From Hyphococcus sp. (GTDB lineage: Bacteria > Pseudomonadota > Alphaproteobacteria > Caulobacterales > Parvularculaceae), in contig JAJFGB010000007.1 in NCBI GenBank assembly GCA_021776335.1, forward strand, positions 124,001 to 188,000: DNA of 64,000 nt, read 5' to 3'. How positions within the stretch are numbered: position 1 is the stretch's first letter; the number at the start of each line of letters is the position of its first letter. Positions 37,078-45,399 of the stretch are shown here, one piece after another. The notes under the pieces are model-generated. The model ran no database searches, was not told the origin of the DNA, and was given only the letters and a program-made list of their open reading frames with translations. Position numbers and translations under genes: made by a program.

Positions 37078-37236
37078 AGCGCATTTCCGGAAAAGTGTGG
37101 CGCGGTTTTCCGATAAGAAATGCGCTAGATAATAATCTGGGGCGTTTCCCGCGCGCAAAGGCGCGCTAAGCAATATCTTGACCGCGTTTGCGGTCGGGAA
37201 CGATAAACCGGGAACCACTTTATCTCGGAAACGCCC
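37078..37236. repeat. Composite palindromic (REP-like) element, copy 1
   Basis: Hairpin A runs from AGCGCATTTC (37078-37087) to GAAATGCGCT (37117-37126), with an inner CGGAAAA/TTTTCCG pair. After a 13-nt spacer, hairpin B runs from GGGCGTTTCC (37140-37149) to GGAAACGCCC (37227-37236), with about 48 bp inserted in its middle. The same A-spacer-B composite occurs in the opposite orientation at 45588-45699. Its right edge touches the stop codon of the DUF1295 gene. Confidence 0.8.
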
Positions 37237-38027
37237 TAGGCCTTGGGCGGCATCGGAATGAATCCGCTAACGCGGCGTCTATAGTCTGCATATTCCGGAT
37301 ATTTCTTTTCCATAAAGCGTTCGGTCAGCGCTTTGCCCGAAATCTTGATCAGGAAAAATGCCATCACACCCGGTGAAAGAATGGCCCAGATGCCAAAAGG
37401 GCTTTCGAGGGCAATCAATGTGAGGCCCGCCCAGACCATGGCGTCGCCGAAATAATTCGGGTGCCGCGTCAGCGCCCAAAGCCCGTTTGTCATCAGCTTA
37501 CCCTTATTGGCGGGATAAGATTTGAAGACGCGCAATTGCCAATCGCCAATCGTCTCAAAGCCAAGACCGACCGCAAAAATGAAAATACCGCATGATGCAA
37601 GCAACCCGAATCCGTCGCTGCCGAACTGGCCGAGCTGAACGGGCAGGGAAACAAACCAGGCAATCAGTCCCTGGAGCCAGAAAATATTGGGCAGCGATCC
37701 GCGGGCGAAGGCCGCATCGGACCCCGCTTTGGCGCGCATTTTTTGATAACGATAATCTTCGCCAGCACCCAGATTGCGTTTGGCGAGATAGAGCCCGAGT
37801 CGCGCCGCCCACAGCGAGACCAGCACTGTCAGAATAAGCGCCCTCGGATCGGCGCCGTCCGTTCTGAAAAATGTCAGCAAAGCTGGCGTCGCGCAGGCCG
37901 GCCCCCAGAAAATGTCAATAATACTGGCGTCTTTGATGCGGGTGCTGACAAACCAGAGGCCCGTGAGCAGCGCCAGAAGAATGGCGAGATTTGTCAGAGC
38001 CAAATGTATGAGATCGAGAAAAGTCAT
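37236..38027 (-). CDS. DUF1295 membrane protein (steroid 5-alpha-reductase-like)
   Basis: A 263-aa integral membrane protein with about six helices. The C-terminal half is the DUF1295/ICMT-like fold: GLWALTRHPNYFGDAMVWAG (about 182) is the cofactor-site signature of the family, followed by LTERFMEKKYPEYADYRRR, as in steroid 5-alpha-reductase-like proteins. It probably reduces or methylates a lipid using NADPH or AdoMet, but the substrate is not known. The stop codon touches a REP-like element. It stands between two unrelated transcription units. Confidence 0.88.
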   Translation of the reverse strand: MTFLDLIHLALTNLAILLALLTGLWFVSTRIKDASIIDIFWGPACATPALLTFFRTDGADPRALILTVLVSLWAARLGLYLAKRNLGAGEDYRYQKMRAKAGSDAAFARGSLPNIFWLQGLIAWFVSLPVQLGQFGSDGFGLLASCGIFIFAVGLGFETIGDWQLRVFKSYPANKGKLMTNGLWALTRHPNYFGDAMVWAGLTLIALESPFGIWAILSPGVMAFFLIKISGKALTERFMEKKYPEYADYRRRVSGFIPMPPKA

Positions 38028-38098
38028 CGCGCAGCTCGGGTTGCTCGAAGGCCATTACGCCGATTCATGTTGCAGAGATCAACTGGCGCGAGCAGCAG

Positions 38099-38770
38099 CT
38101 ACGCCGCTGCCTCTGAAAAGGTTGTACAGGCAAGCCACTTGCTGACCGTTTTCGTCAGGGAACCATCGCCGACAATTGTCAATTCGTTTGCGCGAATTGC
38201 GTCTTTGTAGGTTCTGTGACCAAGCCATACATCGGTCATCGTGCGCACTGTCGAGCTGAAATAGACATCCACGTCCTGTCCCGGGTTCTTTTCACATACC
38301 TCCACATTGTGCTCGTTCACAATGAGCCACCACAGACGCAGCTGTTTGAGATCGCTGAATTCGAATTGTAGAATGGTTTGCGGGCCGGGCAGCATTTCCC
38401 GTACGACGCTGCGCTCCAAATACAACATCAAAAGCTCGACATCGTAATCTTCATCCACCAGATTGTCTTTCGCCCAGCGCATGCCCCATCCGCCAAGCGA
38501 AACGATAATCGGCAACAGCTCTTTGCAGGCCGGTGATGGAAAATACTCATAGCCGCGCATGCCGGTCAGTTTTCGTCGAACGATCAATCCATTGCCCGCC
38601 ATCGATTTGAGCCGCTCGGTTAAAACAGCTGTGGAGATGGATCCAAGACCGCGTTGCAGCTCATTGAACCGGCTGGCGCCCATCAGAATTTCCCTCGCAA
38701 TGAGAAATGTCCATCTGTCGCCGAGGACCTCGGTGGCCTTCGCAATGGGGCAAAACTGGCTGTATTTCAC
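38099..38770 (-). CDS. HxlR-family regulator with C-terminal SCP2-like domain
   Basis: A 223-aa regulator. The N-terminal HxlR winged helix begins CPIAKATEVLGDRWTFLIAREI and contains FNELQRGLGSISTAVLTERLKSM, with C7 as the conserved N-terminal cysteine. Residues from about 125 resemble the sterol-carrier-type extension seen on some HxlR proteins. It is divergent from the AhpD-like gene, and two palindromes lie in the shared 153-bp promoter region, so it likely controls both. HxlR members often sense electrophiles or oxidants through the cysteine, which fits the neighbours. Confidence 0.9.
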   Translation of the reverse strand: MKYSQFCPIAKATEVLGDRWTFLIAREILMGASRFNELQRGLGSISTAVLTERLKSMAGNGLIVRRKLTGMRGYEYFPSPACKELLPIIVSLGGWGMRWAKDNLVDEDYDVELLMLYLERSVVREMLPGPQTILQFEFSDLKQLRLWWLIVNEHNVEVCEKNPGQDVDVYFSSTVRTMTDVWLGHRTYKDAIRANELTIVGDGSLTKTVSKWLACTTFSEAAA

Positions 38771-38797
38771 GGGTTCACTCCTTTTGAGGCAACCCTA

Positions 38798-38836
38798 ACT
38801 TCGATTTACGAAGTCGTATACTTCGGAATCCGAAGT
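38798..38836. promoter_or_regulatory. Twin operator palindromes between the HxlR and AhpD-like genes
   Basis: Two 17-bp palindromes with the same arms: ACTTCG-ATTTA-CGAAGT (38798-38814) and ACTTCGGAATCCGAAGT (38820-38836). Their starts are 22 bp apart, two helical turns, so dimers would bind the same face. They are the only strong symmetry in the divergent promoter and are the likely HxlR-protein binding sites. Confidence 0.75.
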
Positions 38837-38923
38837 GGTTTGCTCTGGATCGCGAAGTATTGCCGCCATCGCGCCGCGCCTAAGCCTTTTTCATCAACAA
38901 GATTGAAAAAGGAGACCGGTGAA

Positions 38924-39493
38924 ATGACCGAATTTGCCGTAAATACCATCGCCTCTGCGCCAGACGCGTCACGCGATATTTTGGGCGCAATTGAAGACGG
39001 GCTGGGGTTCGTTCCAAATATCTATGGCGTCTTTGCCGGCGTACCCGTCGCGTTGACGGGGCTGGCGTCACTCAATGCCGCGTTTGATGAAACGTCATTT
39101 TCACCTGCGGAGCGTGAAATTATCGCGCTTACGACCAGCGTCTATAATCAATGCCCCTATTGTGTCGCTGGCCACTCAACATTTGCACTCCAGCACGGTG
39201 TCGATCCTGAAACGGTAGCGGCCATTCGCGCCGGCGGATTGAGTGATGATCCACAGCTGCAGGCGCTTGGTCAGATAACGCTCCGTATTCTCGAAAACAA
39301 AGGCGCCATCGGCGCCGCAGAAATCCGGCCGTTTCTCAACGCCGGTTTTCACACATCGCAAATCCTCGAGCTTTTGATCGGGATTGCGGCGAAAATAATT
39401 ACGAATTTCGCCAGCAAGATCGCAGGCGTCCCGCTTGACGACGCGTTTGCCGAACATGCCTGGACATCAAGCGATAGATCGAACGCGGCATAA
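38924..39493 (+). CDS. AhpD-like carboxymuconolactone decarboxylase-family protein
   Basis: A 189-aa all-helical protein of the AhpD/CMD group. The active site NQCPYCVAGHS (about 78) has the redox Cys-x-x-Cys with the following His, as in alkylhydroperoxidase-like members. The start at 38924 is supported by AAAGGAGACC; upstream in-frame codons overlap the regulator's gene and operators. It heads a plus-strand series with a small membrane protein and a nitronate monooxygenase-like protein and is probably controlled by the divergent HxlR protein. A paralogue lies at 49101. Confidence 0.9.
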   Translation: MTEFAVNTIASAPDASRDILGAIEDGLGFVPNIYGVFAGVPVALTGLASLNAAFDETSFSPAEREIIALTTSVYNQCPYCVAGHSTFALQHGVDPETVAAIRAGGLSDDPQLQALGQITLRILENKGAIGAAEIRPFLNAGFHTSQILELLIGIAAKIITNFASKIAGVPLDDAFAEHAWTSSDRSNAA

Positions 39494-39506
39494 AGGGAAT
39501 TTTGAA

Positions 39507-39890
39507 ATGTCATCTGCAGTAAAAGCAAAATTTCTGAAACATACGCTCGTCGCCTTTGGGATTGTCTGTTTTCTGCTCTATCCGCTCGCCTGGATATGGC
39601 CCGCCGGATGGGTCTGGCATGGCGGCGAGGGCGTTTATTATTTTCAGATGATTGCCGGGCTATATGCGGTGCTTGGGGTGTTTTTAATCATCGCTTCCAG
39701 AAACCCGGAGCGTCATCGCAGTTTGATCTGGTTCACGATCATCTCATGCATTGCCCATGCGGCGATCATGTTTGTGCAGGCGTCTTTTAGTCACCATGAA
39801 CGCGGTCATTTGATCGGCGACGTGCCGGCATTGCTCATCACTGCGTTTGTGCTGTGGTATCTGCTGCCGCCCGAAAATCAGGCGGCATGA
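39507..39890 (+). CDS. Small membrane protein (four helices), HxlR-linked operon
   Basis: A 127-aa protein with four predicted membrane helices, starting HTLVAFGIVCFLLYPLAWIW and ending in ALLITAFVLWYLLPP. It lies 13 bp after the AhpD-like gene and has AAAGGG upstream, so it is translated from the same transcript. Such small membrane proteins, possibly of the DUF6632 type, are found beside redox-regulated genes, but the role is unknown. Confidence 0.75.
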   Translation: MSSAVKAKFLKHTLVAFGIVCFLLYPLAWIWPAGWVWHGGEGVYYFQMIAGLYAVLGVFLIIASRNPERHRSLIWFTIISCIAHAAIMFVQASFSHHERGHLIGDVPALLITAFVLWYLLPPENQAA

Positions 39891-39971
39891 CAACACGCCT
39901 GATTAACCAAGCGAATTTCATTTTCAAATATTATTCAAGGTCCGCCCGCCGGCGGCGTATGGAGATACACC

Positions 39972-41078
39972 ATGACAACCGTCACAAAAAACGAACCCTC
40001 ACGAAGAAATTTTCTTAAAAAAAGCGCGGTTCTAGGCCTCGGTCTGTCCGCAGCGCCCATGTCAACTGGCGCGGCCCATGAAGGCGAAAAGAATAACACG
40101 GGCAGGGGCAAACTGAACGAGCAAAGCAAAAAGCTGATAAAGCTCTTTGGCCTGAAATATCCGATCTTTCAGGCGGCGCCGGGCGGGGAAGAGCTGGCGG
40201 TTGCCATCGCCAATGCTGGCGCCATGGGCGCTGTTTCATTGAGCTGGTCGTCTCCCGAAGGCGCGTTTGATGTTGTCACCAGAATGAATGCAGCGACCAA
40301 GGGCAATTTTTACGCAAACTATGTTTTGCATTTTGATCCGGTTTCACTTGATGCGGCATTGGAAGCCGGTTGCCCCACTGTTCAATTTTCGTGGGGACTG
40401 CCGAGTGAGGCAATGGTCTCCAAAATTCGCAACGCCGGCGCGCGGCTGGGCATTCAGGTTTCAAGCAAACAAGGCGCTCAAAAAGCGCTGAATCTCAATC
40501 CCGATTTCCTCATTGCCCAGGGGCTGGAAGCGGGCGGCCATATTCAGGCCACGTCGCCGCTTGTTCATGCGATGCAGGAGGTTTTGGAGTTAGCAGGGGA
40601 CGTGCCGGTGATTGCGTCCGGCGGCATTTCTACCGGGCATGACATAAGAGACGCCATCGATGCCGGCGCATCAGCGGCGATACTCGGCACGAGGTTCATG
40701 GCGACCAGGGAAAGTAACGGTCATGCGGTTTATAAAAACGCATTGGTCGGCGCTGGCGACAACGCCACGACTTATACGAATTGTTTCAACCGCGATTGGG
40801 ATGCTACGCATCGCGTATTGAGAAACGACACTTTCCTCAATTGGGAAGCAGAGGGTTGTCCGACCAAAGGCAAAAAGCCTGGCGAGGACGACATTGTGGC
40901 CACGCATCCGCAGATGGGCGCCACTGCAAGATATTCAATTATGTATCCCGTGAAAGGTCATGAAGGAACGCTGGAAGATCTCGCGATGTATGCAGGGCAG
41001 GGCGCGAAAAATATCATGGACCTGCCATCCGCAGGCGATTTAATCAAACGGCTTTGGTCGGAGTTTGAGAACGGGTAA
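39972..41078 (+). CDS. Nitronate monooxygenase-like FMN protein with Tat signal
   Basis: A 368-aa FMN-binding barrel of the nitronate monooxygenase/2-nitropropane dioxygenase family. It has FGLKYPIFQAAPGG (about 56), NAGAMGAVSLSW (about 76), QGLEAGGHIQ (about 183) with the catalytic His, and VIASGGIS plus AILGTRFMAT for phosphate binding. A twin-arginine leader (RRNFLKKSAVLGLGLSAAP) suggests export of the folded flavoprotein, which is unusual for this normally cytoplasmic family. It follows the small membrane protein by 81 bp and may share its control by HxlR. Confidence 0.88.
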   Translation: MTTVTKNEPSRRNFLKKSAVLGLGLSAAPMSTGAAHEGEKNNTGRGKLNEQSKKLIKLFGLKYPIFQAAPGGEELAVAIANAGAMGAVSLSWSSPEGAFDVVTRMNAATKGNFYANYVLHFDPVSLDAALEAGCPTVQFSWGLPSEAMVSKIRNAGARLGIQVSSKQGAQKALNLNPDFLIAQGLEAGGHIQATSPLVHAMQEVLELAGDVPVIASGGISTGHDIRDAIDAGASAAILGTRFMATRESNGHAVYKNALVGAGDNATTYTNCFNRDWDATHRVLRNDTFLNWEAEGCPTKGKKPGEDDIVATHPQMGATARYSIMYPVKGHEGTLEDLAMYAGQGAKNIMDLPSAGDLIKRLWSEFENG

Positions 41079-41239
41079 GGAGTGCAAAAGCAAAAAACAG
41101 GCGAAGGTTGGTAGAGCTAAACGAACAAACATTGAACCAACTGTTTGATGTCTTGCAGGATTGAAAAGCAGATCTCCAAGGCGTCGCTGATATCGCACCA
41201 GTTAACGCGAAAACTGTTGTACGATTTTCGCTCGGCGCG

Positions 41240-42472
41240 TCAGTCGCGGGTAATATCAAATATATAGGCTGAGCCCGATTCAGTGCCCTTGTCATCGTTG
41301 CGCGTGGCTCCGATCAGCGCGGTACTGCCAAAGAGCGCCGCGCTCCAACCGAAGACATCATCAGTTGCGCCGTCGGTAGCGGTAAGCTTGGTCTGATGGC
41401 TCCAGATGTCGCCGGCGCGGGTGAATATATAGGCGGAACCAGCATTGTCGCCCTTGTCGTCTTGAAACATGGCGCCAATCACAGCGGTGTCACCTGCAAG
41501 GGCGACGCTGCGGCCAAACCTGTCATCGGCCGCGCCATCAGGCGCAGTGAGCTTTGCCTGCTGGCGCCATGTTATCCCTGTACGGACAAACACATAAGCC
41601 GAACCAGCGTCAACGCCCATCAAATCATCATCATCCCGGCGCGCCGAGATTAAGGCGGTGTCGCCGGATAGAGCGACCCTGACACCGAAAATGTCCGTCT
41701 CTGCGCCGTCCGCAGCGGTAAGTTTTTCCTGCAGGCGCCAGCCGCTTTCAGAGCGCGTGTAGACATACGCTGCGCCCGCATTCAGGGCTTTTGCATCATG
41801 CAGGTCGGCCCCGACAAGGATGGTGTCACCTGAAAGGGCGACGTCGATGCCGAAGACGTCGCCTTCCACGCCATCGACGGGTGTGAGCTTGGCTTGTTGG
41901 CGCCAGACCGTTCCGGTGCGCGTGAACACATAGACCGAGCCTGAGCTGTCGCCCTTGTCGTCATCGTGCGGGGCGCCGATCACGAGCGTGTCGCCGGAGA
42001 GCGCATTACTCTGGCCGAAGGCGTCGCCCTCTGCGGTATCGGCGCCGGTGATCTTGGCCTGCTGACTCCAGATATCGTCAGAGCGACTGAACACGTAGAC
42101 CGAGCCGGAGTCATCACCCTTGTCATCATCGCGAATGGCGCCAATCACAGCGGTATCGCCGGAAAGCGCAACGTTGCCTCCAAAAGTATCATTCGCGGCG
42201 CCATCTATGGCGGTGAGCTTGGCCTGCTGGCGCCAGATTTTTTCGGAACGCGTGAAAACATAGGCCGAACCCGCATCAACGCCCATCACATCATCGTCAT
42301 CTTTAAAGGCGCCAATCAATGCCGTGTCGCCGGAGAGAGCAACACTGTAACCGAAGAAGTCGTCGGGCGCCCCATCTCCGGCGAGAAGCTTTTCCTGCTC
42401 GCGCGGTGTCGTCGCACAAGCTGACACAGCAAAAAATAAAAGCAGGCTTGCGATGGCGAAACGGTTCCTCAT
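41240..42472 (-). CDS. FG-GAP repeat lipoprotein
   Basis: A 410-aa envelope protein. MRNRFAIASLLLFFAVSAC is a lipoprotein signal with C19. The rest is seven repeats of about 51-57 residues, each with FGxSVALSGDTALIGA, a calcium-style DDDxGxxSG loop and a SAYVFTR strand, as in FG-GAP or integrin-like beta-propellers. Seven blades would close one propeller. The gene is divergent from the small secreted-protein gene at 42559. The repeat units are also recognisable at DNA level. Function unknown; surface binding is a typical role. Confidence 0.88.
   Translation of the reverse strand: MRNRFAIASLLLFFAVSACATTPREQEKLLAGDGAPDDFFGYSVALSGDTALIGAFKDDDDVMGVDAGSAYVFTRSEKIWRQQAKLTAIDGAANDTFGGNVALSGDTAVIGAIRDDDKGDDSGSVYVFSRSDDIWSQQAKITGADTAEGDAFGQSNALSGDTLVIGAPHDDDKGDSSGSVYVFTRTGTVWRQQAKLTPVDGVEGDVFGIDVALSGDTILVGADLHDAKALNAGAAYVYTRSESGWRLQEKLTAADGAETDIFGVRVALSGDTALISARRDDDDLMGVDAGSAYVFVRTGITWRQQAKLTAPDGAADDRFGRSVALAGDTAVIGAMFQDDKGDNAGSAYIFTRAGDIWSHQTKLTATDGATDDVFGWSAALFGSTALIGATRNDDKGTESGSAYIFDITRD
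41270..42400 (-). repeat. Tandem coding repeats of about 155-170 bp within the FG-GAP gene
   Basis: Seven head-to-tail units each encode one propeller blade. Phrases such as ctggcgccag and gtgtcgccgga recur at regular spacing. The units are similar but not identical, so recent copy-number change is not evident. Confidence 0.6.
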
Positions 42473-42558
42473 AAGTTAAAAACTCACTGTACAATGCATA
42501 GATTTATTGTGTCGTAAGTATTGTATCACCATTTATTTACTGATGTAAGGAAATCGAA

Positions 42559-42885
42559 ATGCTAAAGAAAATATCAGCCATTGTTTTTTCGGTGTTTGTA
42601 TTGTTCGTGGGCTCAGCAAATGCGGAAAGCGTGGCGGGCGTACCTACCGCGTGGCGGTTGCAAAATATTGTAAACGCAACGCCCAACTACGTCTCGACTT
42701 ATTTTACCGGCTCATCTTGCGCCAATGGATTGTTGGCTTTTGACACCCAGGCTTCGCCTGAATCGGTCAATCGGTATTGGTCCTTGGTAATGACAGCGAA
42801 AGTTGCGAAGCAACCCATACGAGTTTATTATAGTGTCACAGGTGGTCAGTGCATTATTACTTCTTTTCTTTTGGCGGAAGAGTGA
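42559..42885 (+). CDS. Small secreted protein, unknown function
   Basis: A 108-aa protein with a clear Sec signal (MLKKISAIVFSVFVLFVGSANA, cleavage near 22). The mature part has two cysteines (in SSCANG and GGQCIITS) that could form one disulfide, and a YFTGSSCANGLLAFD stretch. AAGGAAA precedes the ATG. Similar small secreted proteins with a Y-x-GSxCANG motif occur in several proteobacteria, but no function is known to me. It shares a promoter region with the divergent FG-GAP lipoprotein gene. Confidence 0.8.
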   Translation: MLKKISAIVFSVFVLFVGSANAESVAGVPTAWRLQNIVNATPNYVSTYFTGSSCANGLLAFDTQASPESVNRYWSLVMTAKVAKQPIRVYYSVTGGQCIITSFLLAEE

Positions 42886-43240
42886 TGGCTTTGACCCAAT
42901 CTCTTTGAACGCAACCGCATTGAGATAGTAAAACGGCAACGTGCCCAAGTTCCAGATATGTGCAGGATGGCCTGATTTAGTTTTCAGCATCTGCACCATG
43001 TGCAAACGCGGACTTTGGGTTTAACTCTCGGAACGTCCGCCTTTGCTAAAGCGCCGGCGGGACAGCTTTTTGCCCGGCGTCCGTGTGGAGCATCGAATTA
43101 CTGTGATCCTGTTCGGCTGGTGGAGCTAGCCTATGACGGGCGTTGGGTGCTTTAGCGGATGCAGGTGATGATGACGCGATTGAATGGGCTCGTGATAAAA
43201 GACTTAACCCGTCATTCTTCGATAAATCGTAGATTGCACA
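42886..43240. other. 355-bp gene-free stretch containing a decayed repeat copy
   Basis: No convincing gene. It contains a diverged copy (43035-43126) of the sequence that lies at 44341-44432 next to the tRNA-Ala gene, described separately. Confidence 0.55.
43035..43126. repeat. Diverged copy A of the GIY-YIG-linked palindromic element
   Basis: This begins gtccgcctttgctaaag, aligns with 44341-44432 over about 92 bp and ends ctggtggagc, which in the other copy is the 3' end of tRNA-Ala. Both copies contain TCCGCC...GGCGgGA-type inverted arms. The match is clear but imperfect. Confidence 0.65.
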
Positions 43241-44068
43241 TCAGGCGAGTTTAACGGGATTACCGTTTGCCGTGACGGCCAGATCGCCCTCGTCAGAAAA
43301 TGTCAGCGCGATGTATGAATAATTCCCGTTATCTTGGAACAAGTGTGCGTATTTGTCGAGGATCGCGTCGGCGGCAATTTGTGTTGTCGCTCTCGCATAT
43401 TCTTCTCCAAAGGATGCAGATTTTTGCATTCCAACATAATGGCTGGTCAGGGCGTTGATGGTGCTCATCTCACTTTCGAGGCCTGGGGTTTTTTCAAACG
43501 CCTGCATTAATTCATCTGTATAAGCATAATCTGTGGGAAGCAGCATTTTCCCATCATAGCCAAAGGTGATCTGTGCTGGCGCATCTGGGATGCCATACTC
43601 TTTCAGCATATCTTTGAAGCGTGCCGAGGCATGCTCTGTGAGCGCCACTATATTGTCCGCATTGGGTAAAAGAATCGGAACATCTTCAAGATTAAAGTAT
43701 CTTGGCCCCGGTTTGCCAGAGAAGTGTTCGTCAAGGTTGACATCCATCTGGCCCTTGCTGGTGCCGAGTGTAGTTGTTGCTTTTTGTGAGGCGTCTGATT
43801 GCGCTTTGTTTGTTGCAGATTCTATAAAGATGGTGGCAGCGTTTTGGGCGTTGCCGACCTTATTAGAAAGCGCAAAAGCGGTGAAGGTTTCAGAATTGAG
43901 CTTCCCGGACTGCGTGGCAGAAGTAGTTAGATTTTCTGATGTGTTCCTTGCAATGGCGGCATATTCTTCTGTTTTTGGCAGCGACGCTGAGGGGAGTGGC
44001 GATCTAACGGTTTGCTGATGCAAATTCTTATGATTCCAGCTGGCATTAGCATTTAGTGTACTGACCAT
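43241..44068 (-). CDS. Hypothetical protein between the two repeat copies
   Basis: A 275-aa protein I do not recognise. It starts MVSTLNANASWNHKNLHQQT and the first 100 residues are Ser/Thr/Ala-rich and probably unstructured. The C-terminal 150 residues look folded, with ITFGYDGKMLLPTDYAYTD (about 168) and YSYIALTFSDEGDLAVTANG near the end. There is no signal peptide or membrane segment. It is alone on its strand between copies A and B of a repeat next to tRNA-Ala, which may mean it came with a small insertion. Confidence 0.7.
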   Translation of the reverse strand: MVSTLNANASWNHKNLHQQTVRSPLPSASLPKTEEYAAIARNTSENLTTSATQSGKLNSETFTAFALSNKVGNAQNAATIFIESATNKAQSDASQKATTTLGTSKGQMDVNLDEHFSGKPGPRYFNLEDVPILLPNADNIVALTEHASARFKDMLKEYGIPDAPAQITFGYDGKMLLPTDYAYTDELMQAFEKTPGLESEMSTINALTSHYVGMQKSASFGEEYARATTQIAADAILDKYAHLFQDNGNYSYIALTFSDEGDLAVTANGNPVKLA

Positions 44069-44214
44069 TATATGTGTCTCATTGGATGATTTCAGCGCAT
44101 TGAAATCAAATTACAACCATAAGTTTTAGAATCCGTTACCATATGTTGAGTTTCGATAAACGCTTTCCGCGAGGGTTTGTCCGGCTTGTATGGTGTGCCG
44201 CGCAGGGGAGTAGC

Positions 44215-44334
44215 TCAAAAACCCGCGCCTTGCTGAGCATTGTGTTTGTTTAGACGCTTGGCAATATCATCCGTCACGCCGGTGTAGTGACGGTCCGGGT
44301 CATTTTCGCTTTGTAGAATGTAAACGTATCTCAT
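44215..44334 (-). pseudogene. GIY-YIG endonuclease, 5' fragment
   Basis: The ATG at 44334 opens MRYVYILQSENDPDRHYTG, the start of a stand-alone GIY-YIG nuclease, then continues DDIAKRLNKHN before diverging; the stop is at 44215 after 39 aa. Intact members have about 90-100 aa. Further downstream, weak similarity to a C-terminal piece (about 44140-44200) suggests internal deletion. It lies directly beside repeat copy B and the tRNA-Ala gene. Confidence 0.7.
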
Positions 44335-44340
44335 CGTTTC

Positions 44341-44423
44341 GTCCGCCTTCGCTAAAGCTCCGGCGTGACAGCCTTCGCCCGGCGATAAAGTTGCACGCAG
44401 AATTATTGTTGCCGTTTTAGCGC

Positions 44424-44432
<9 letters not shown>
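44341..44432. repeat. Copy B of the GIY-YIG-linked palindromic element, adjoining tRNA-Ala
   Basis: This starts gtccgccttcgctaaagc only 6 bp upstream of the GIY-YIG fragment's ATG and runs into the 3' end of the tRNA-Ala gene. It matches copy A at 43035-43126. The TCCGCC/CGGCG-type inverted arms resemble short elements seen next to GIY-YIG genes in other alphaproteobacteria (from memory). Confidence 0.6.
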
Positions 44433-44499
<67 letters not shown>

Positions 44500-44604
44500 T
44501 ATTTTCCAGCGGTTTGGGAAGCTGCGATTTAAGACTTGCCCCTGATCGCTGTCAATCACGGCGCCGCCGCGATAGACTAGGCAAGGGGCGTGAAGGAAAC
44601 CGCC

Positions 44605-45003
44605 ATGCTGAAGCTATTACTCGCTGCCATCATGACGACGTCACCGGCCGAAATTCCGCCCGACGCCTGGACGTGCAATAATCAAATAGAGGTTTGGTGC
44701 ACCGCGGATGGTTGCGCGGCGACCGAGGAAGACGAGACCACGCCTCTTGATGTCTGGGCCAGTCGCGGTGGCCGGTTTTCGGTCTGCGCCTATTCGGGCT
44801 GCTGGGAGGGTGAAACGGCGCTTGTTGAGACCGGCGGCCGCCTCCTTTGGGCCGCGGACAATGTACCCTTTCTCTCTGGACGCGGTGGCCCGAATGTCAA
44901 CGTCACGCTGGTGATTATTGAAAAAGAAGGGGTCGGCTTTGTCCGCGCCGGCGGCTTTGCAACGCCGCTCCTGTGTACTCGAGCCACACCAGATGCCGGC
45001 TGA
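44605..45003 (+). CDS. Small secreted cysteine-containing protein
   Basis: A 132-aa protein starting MLKLLLAAIMTTSPAEIPPDAWTC, a short Sec signal. The mature part has six to seven cysteines (in WTCNN, VWCTADGCAA, SVCAYSGCWEG and LLCTRA), which suggests disulfides in the periplasm. The ATG at 44605 has AAGGAAAC eight bases upstream; an in-frame ATG five codons earlier is less likely. I do not recognise a family. It stands between tRNA-Ala and yggT. Confidence 0.75.
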   Translation: MLKLLLAAIMTTSPAEIPPDAWTCNNQIEVWCTADGCAATEEDETTPLDVWASRGGRFSVCAYSGCWEGETALVETGGRLLWAADNVPFLSGRGGPNVNVTLVIIEKEGVGFVRAGGFATPLLCTRATPDAG

Positions 45004-45094
45004 GCGCCGGTCCAACGGGATTTATGCTATCGGTTGCAAGTGGCGGCGACTGCGCTTAAGTGCAGCGCCATAGCCAATCAGGAGCTTTGCGCCA

Positions 45095-45391
45095 ATGATT
45101 CCGATGCCCTTTTTCATGCTTATTGACGCGGTCCTGGGACTTTATACCCTCGTTATCTTTGTAATGGTGATCATGTCCTGGCTGATCAATTTTAATGTCA
45201 TCAACAGGCACAACCAGTTTGTCGACATGATCTGGCGTACGGTCATTGCATTGACGGAACCAGCATTAGGCCCGATCCGCCGCAAGATGCCGAGCTTGGG
45301 CGGATTGGATCTCTCTCCAATCATTCTTCTGTTCGGCGTCATGTTCTTGCGCTGGATGAATCAGTGGGTCAGCGTCAGGATTGGCGTCTGA
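45095..45391 (+). CDS. yggT: YggT-family membrane protein
   Basis: A 98-aa protein with two membrane helices around a conserved loop, as in YggT. The N-terminal IDAVLGLYTLVIFVMVIMSWLI and central DMIWRTVIALTEPALGPIRR are diagnostic, and the C-terminal helix follows LGGLDLSPIILL. AGGAGC precedes the ATG. YggT proteins are linked to osmotic tolerance and cell-shape maintenance. It is followed at once by the yggU remnant, the usual order yggT-yggU, then folD, so the three probably formed one operon. Confidence 0.93.
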   Translation: MIPMPFFMLIDAVLGLYTLVIFVMVIMSWLINFNVINRHNQFVDMIWRTVIALTEPALGPIRRKMPSLGGLDLSPIILLFGVMFLRWMNQWVSVRIGV

Positions 45392-45399
45392 TCACTTGT

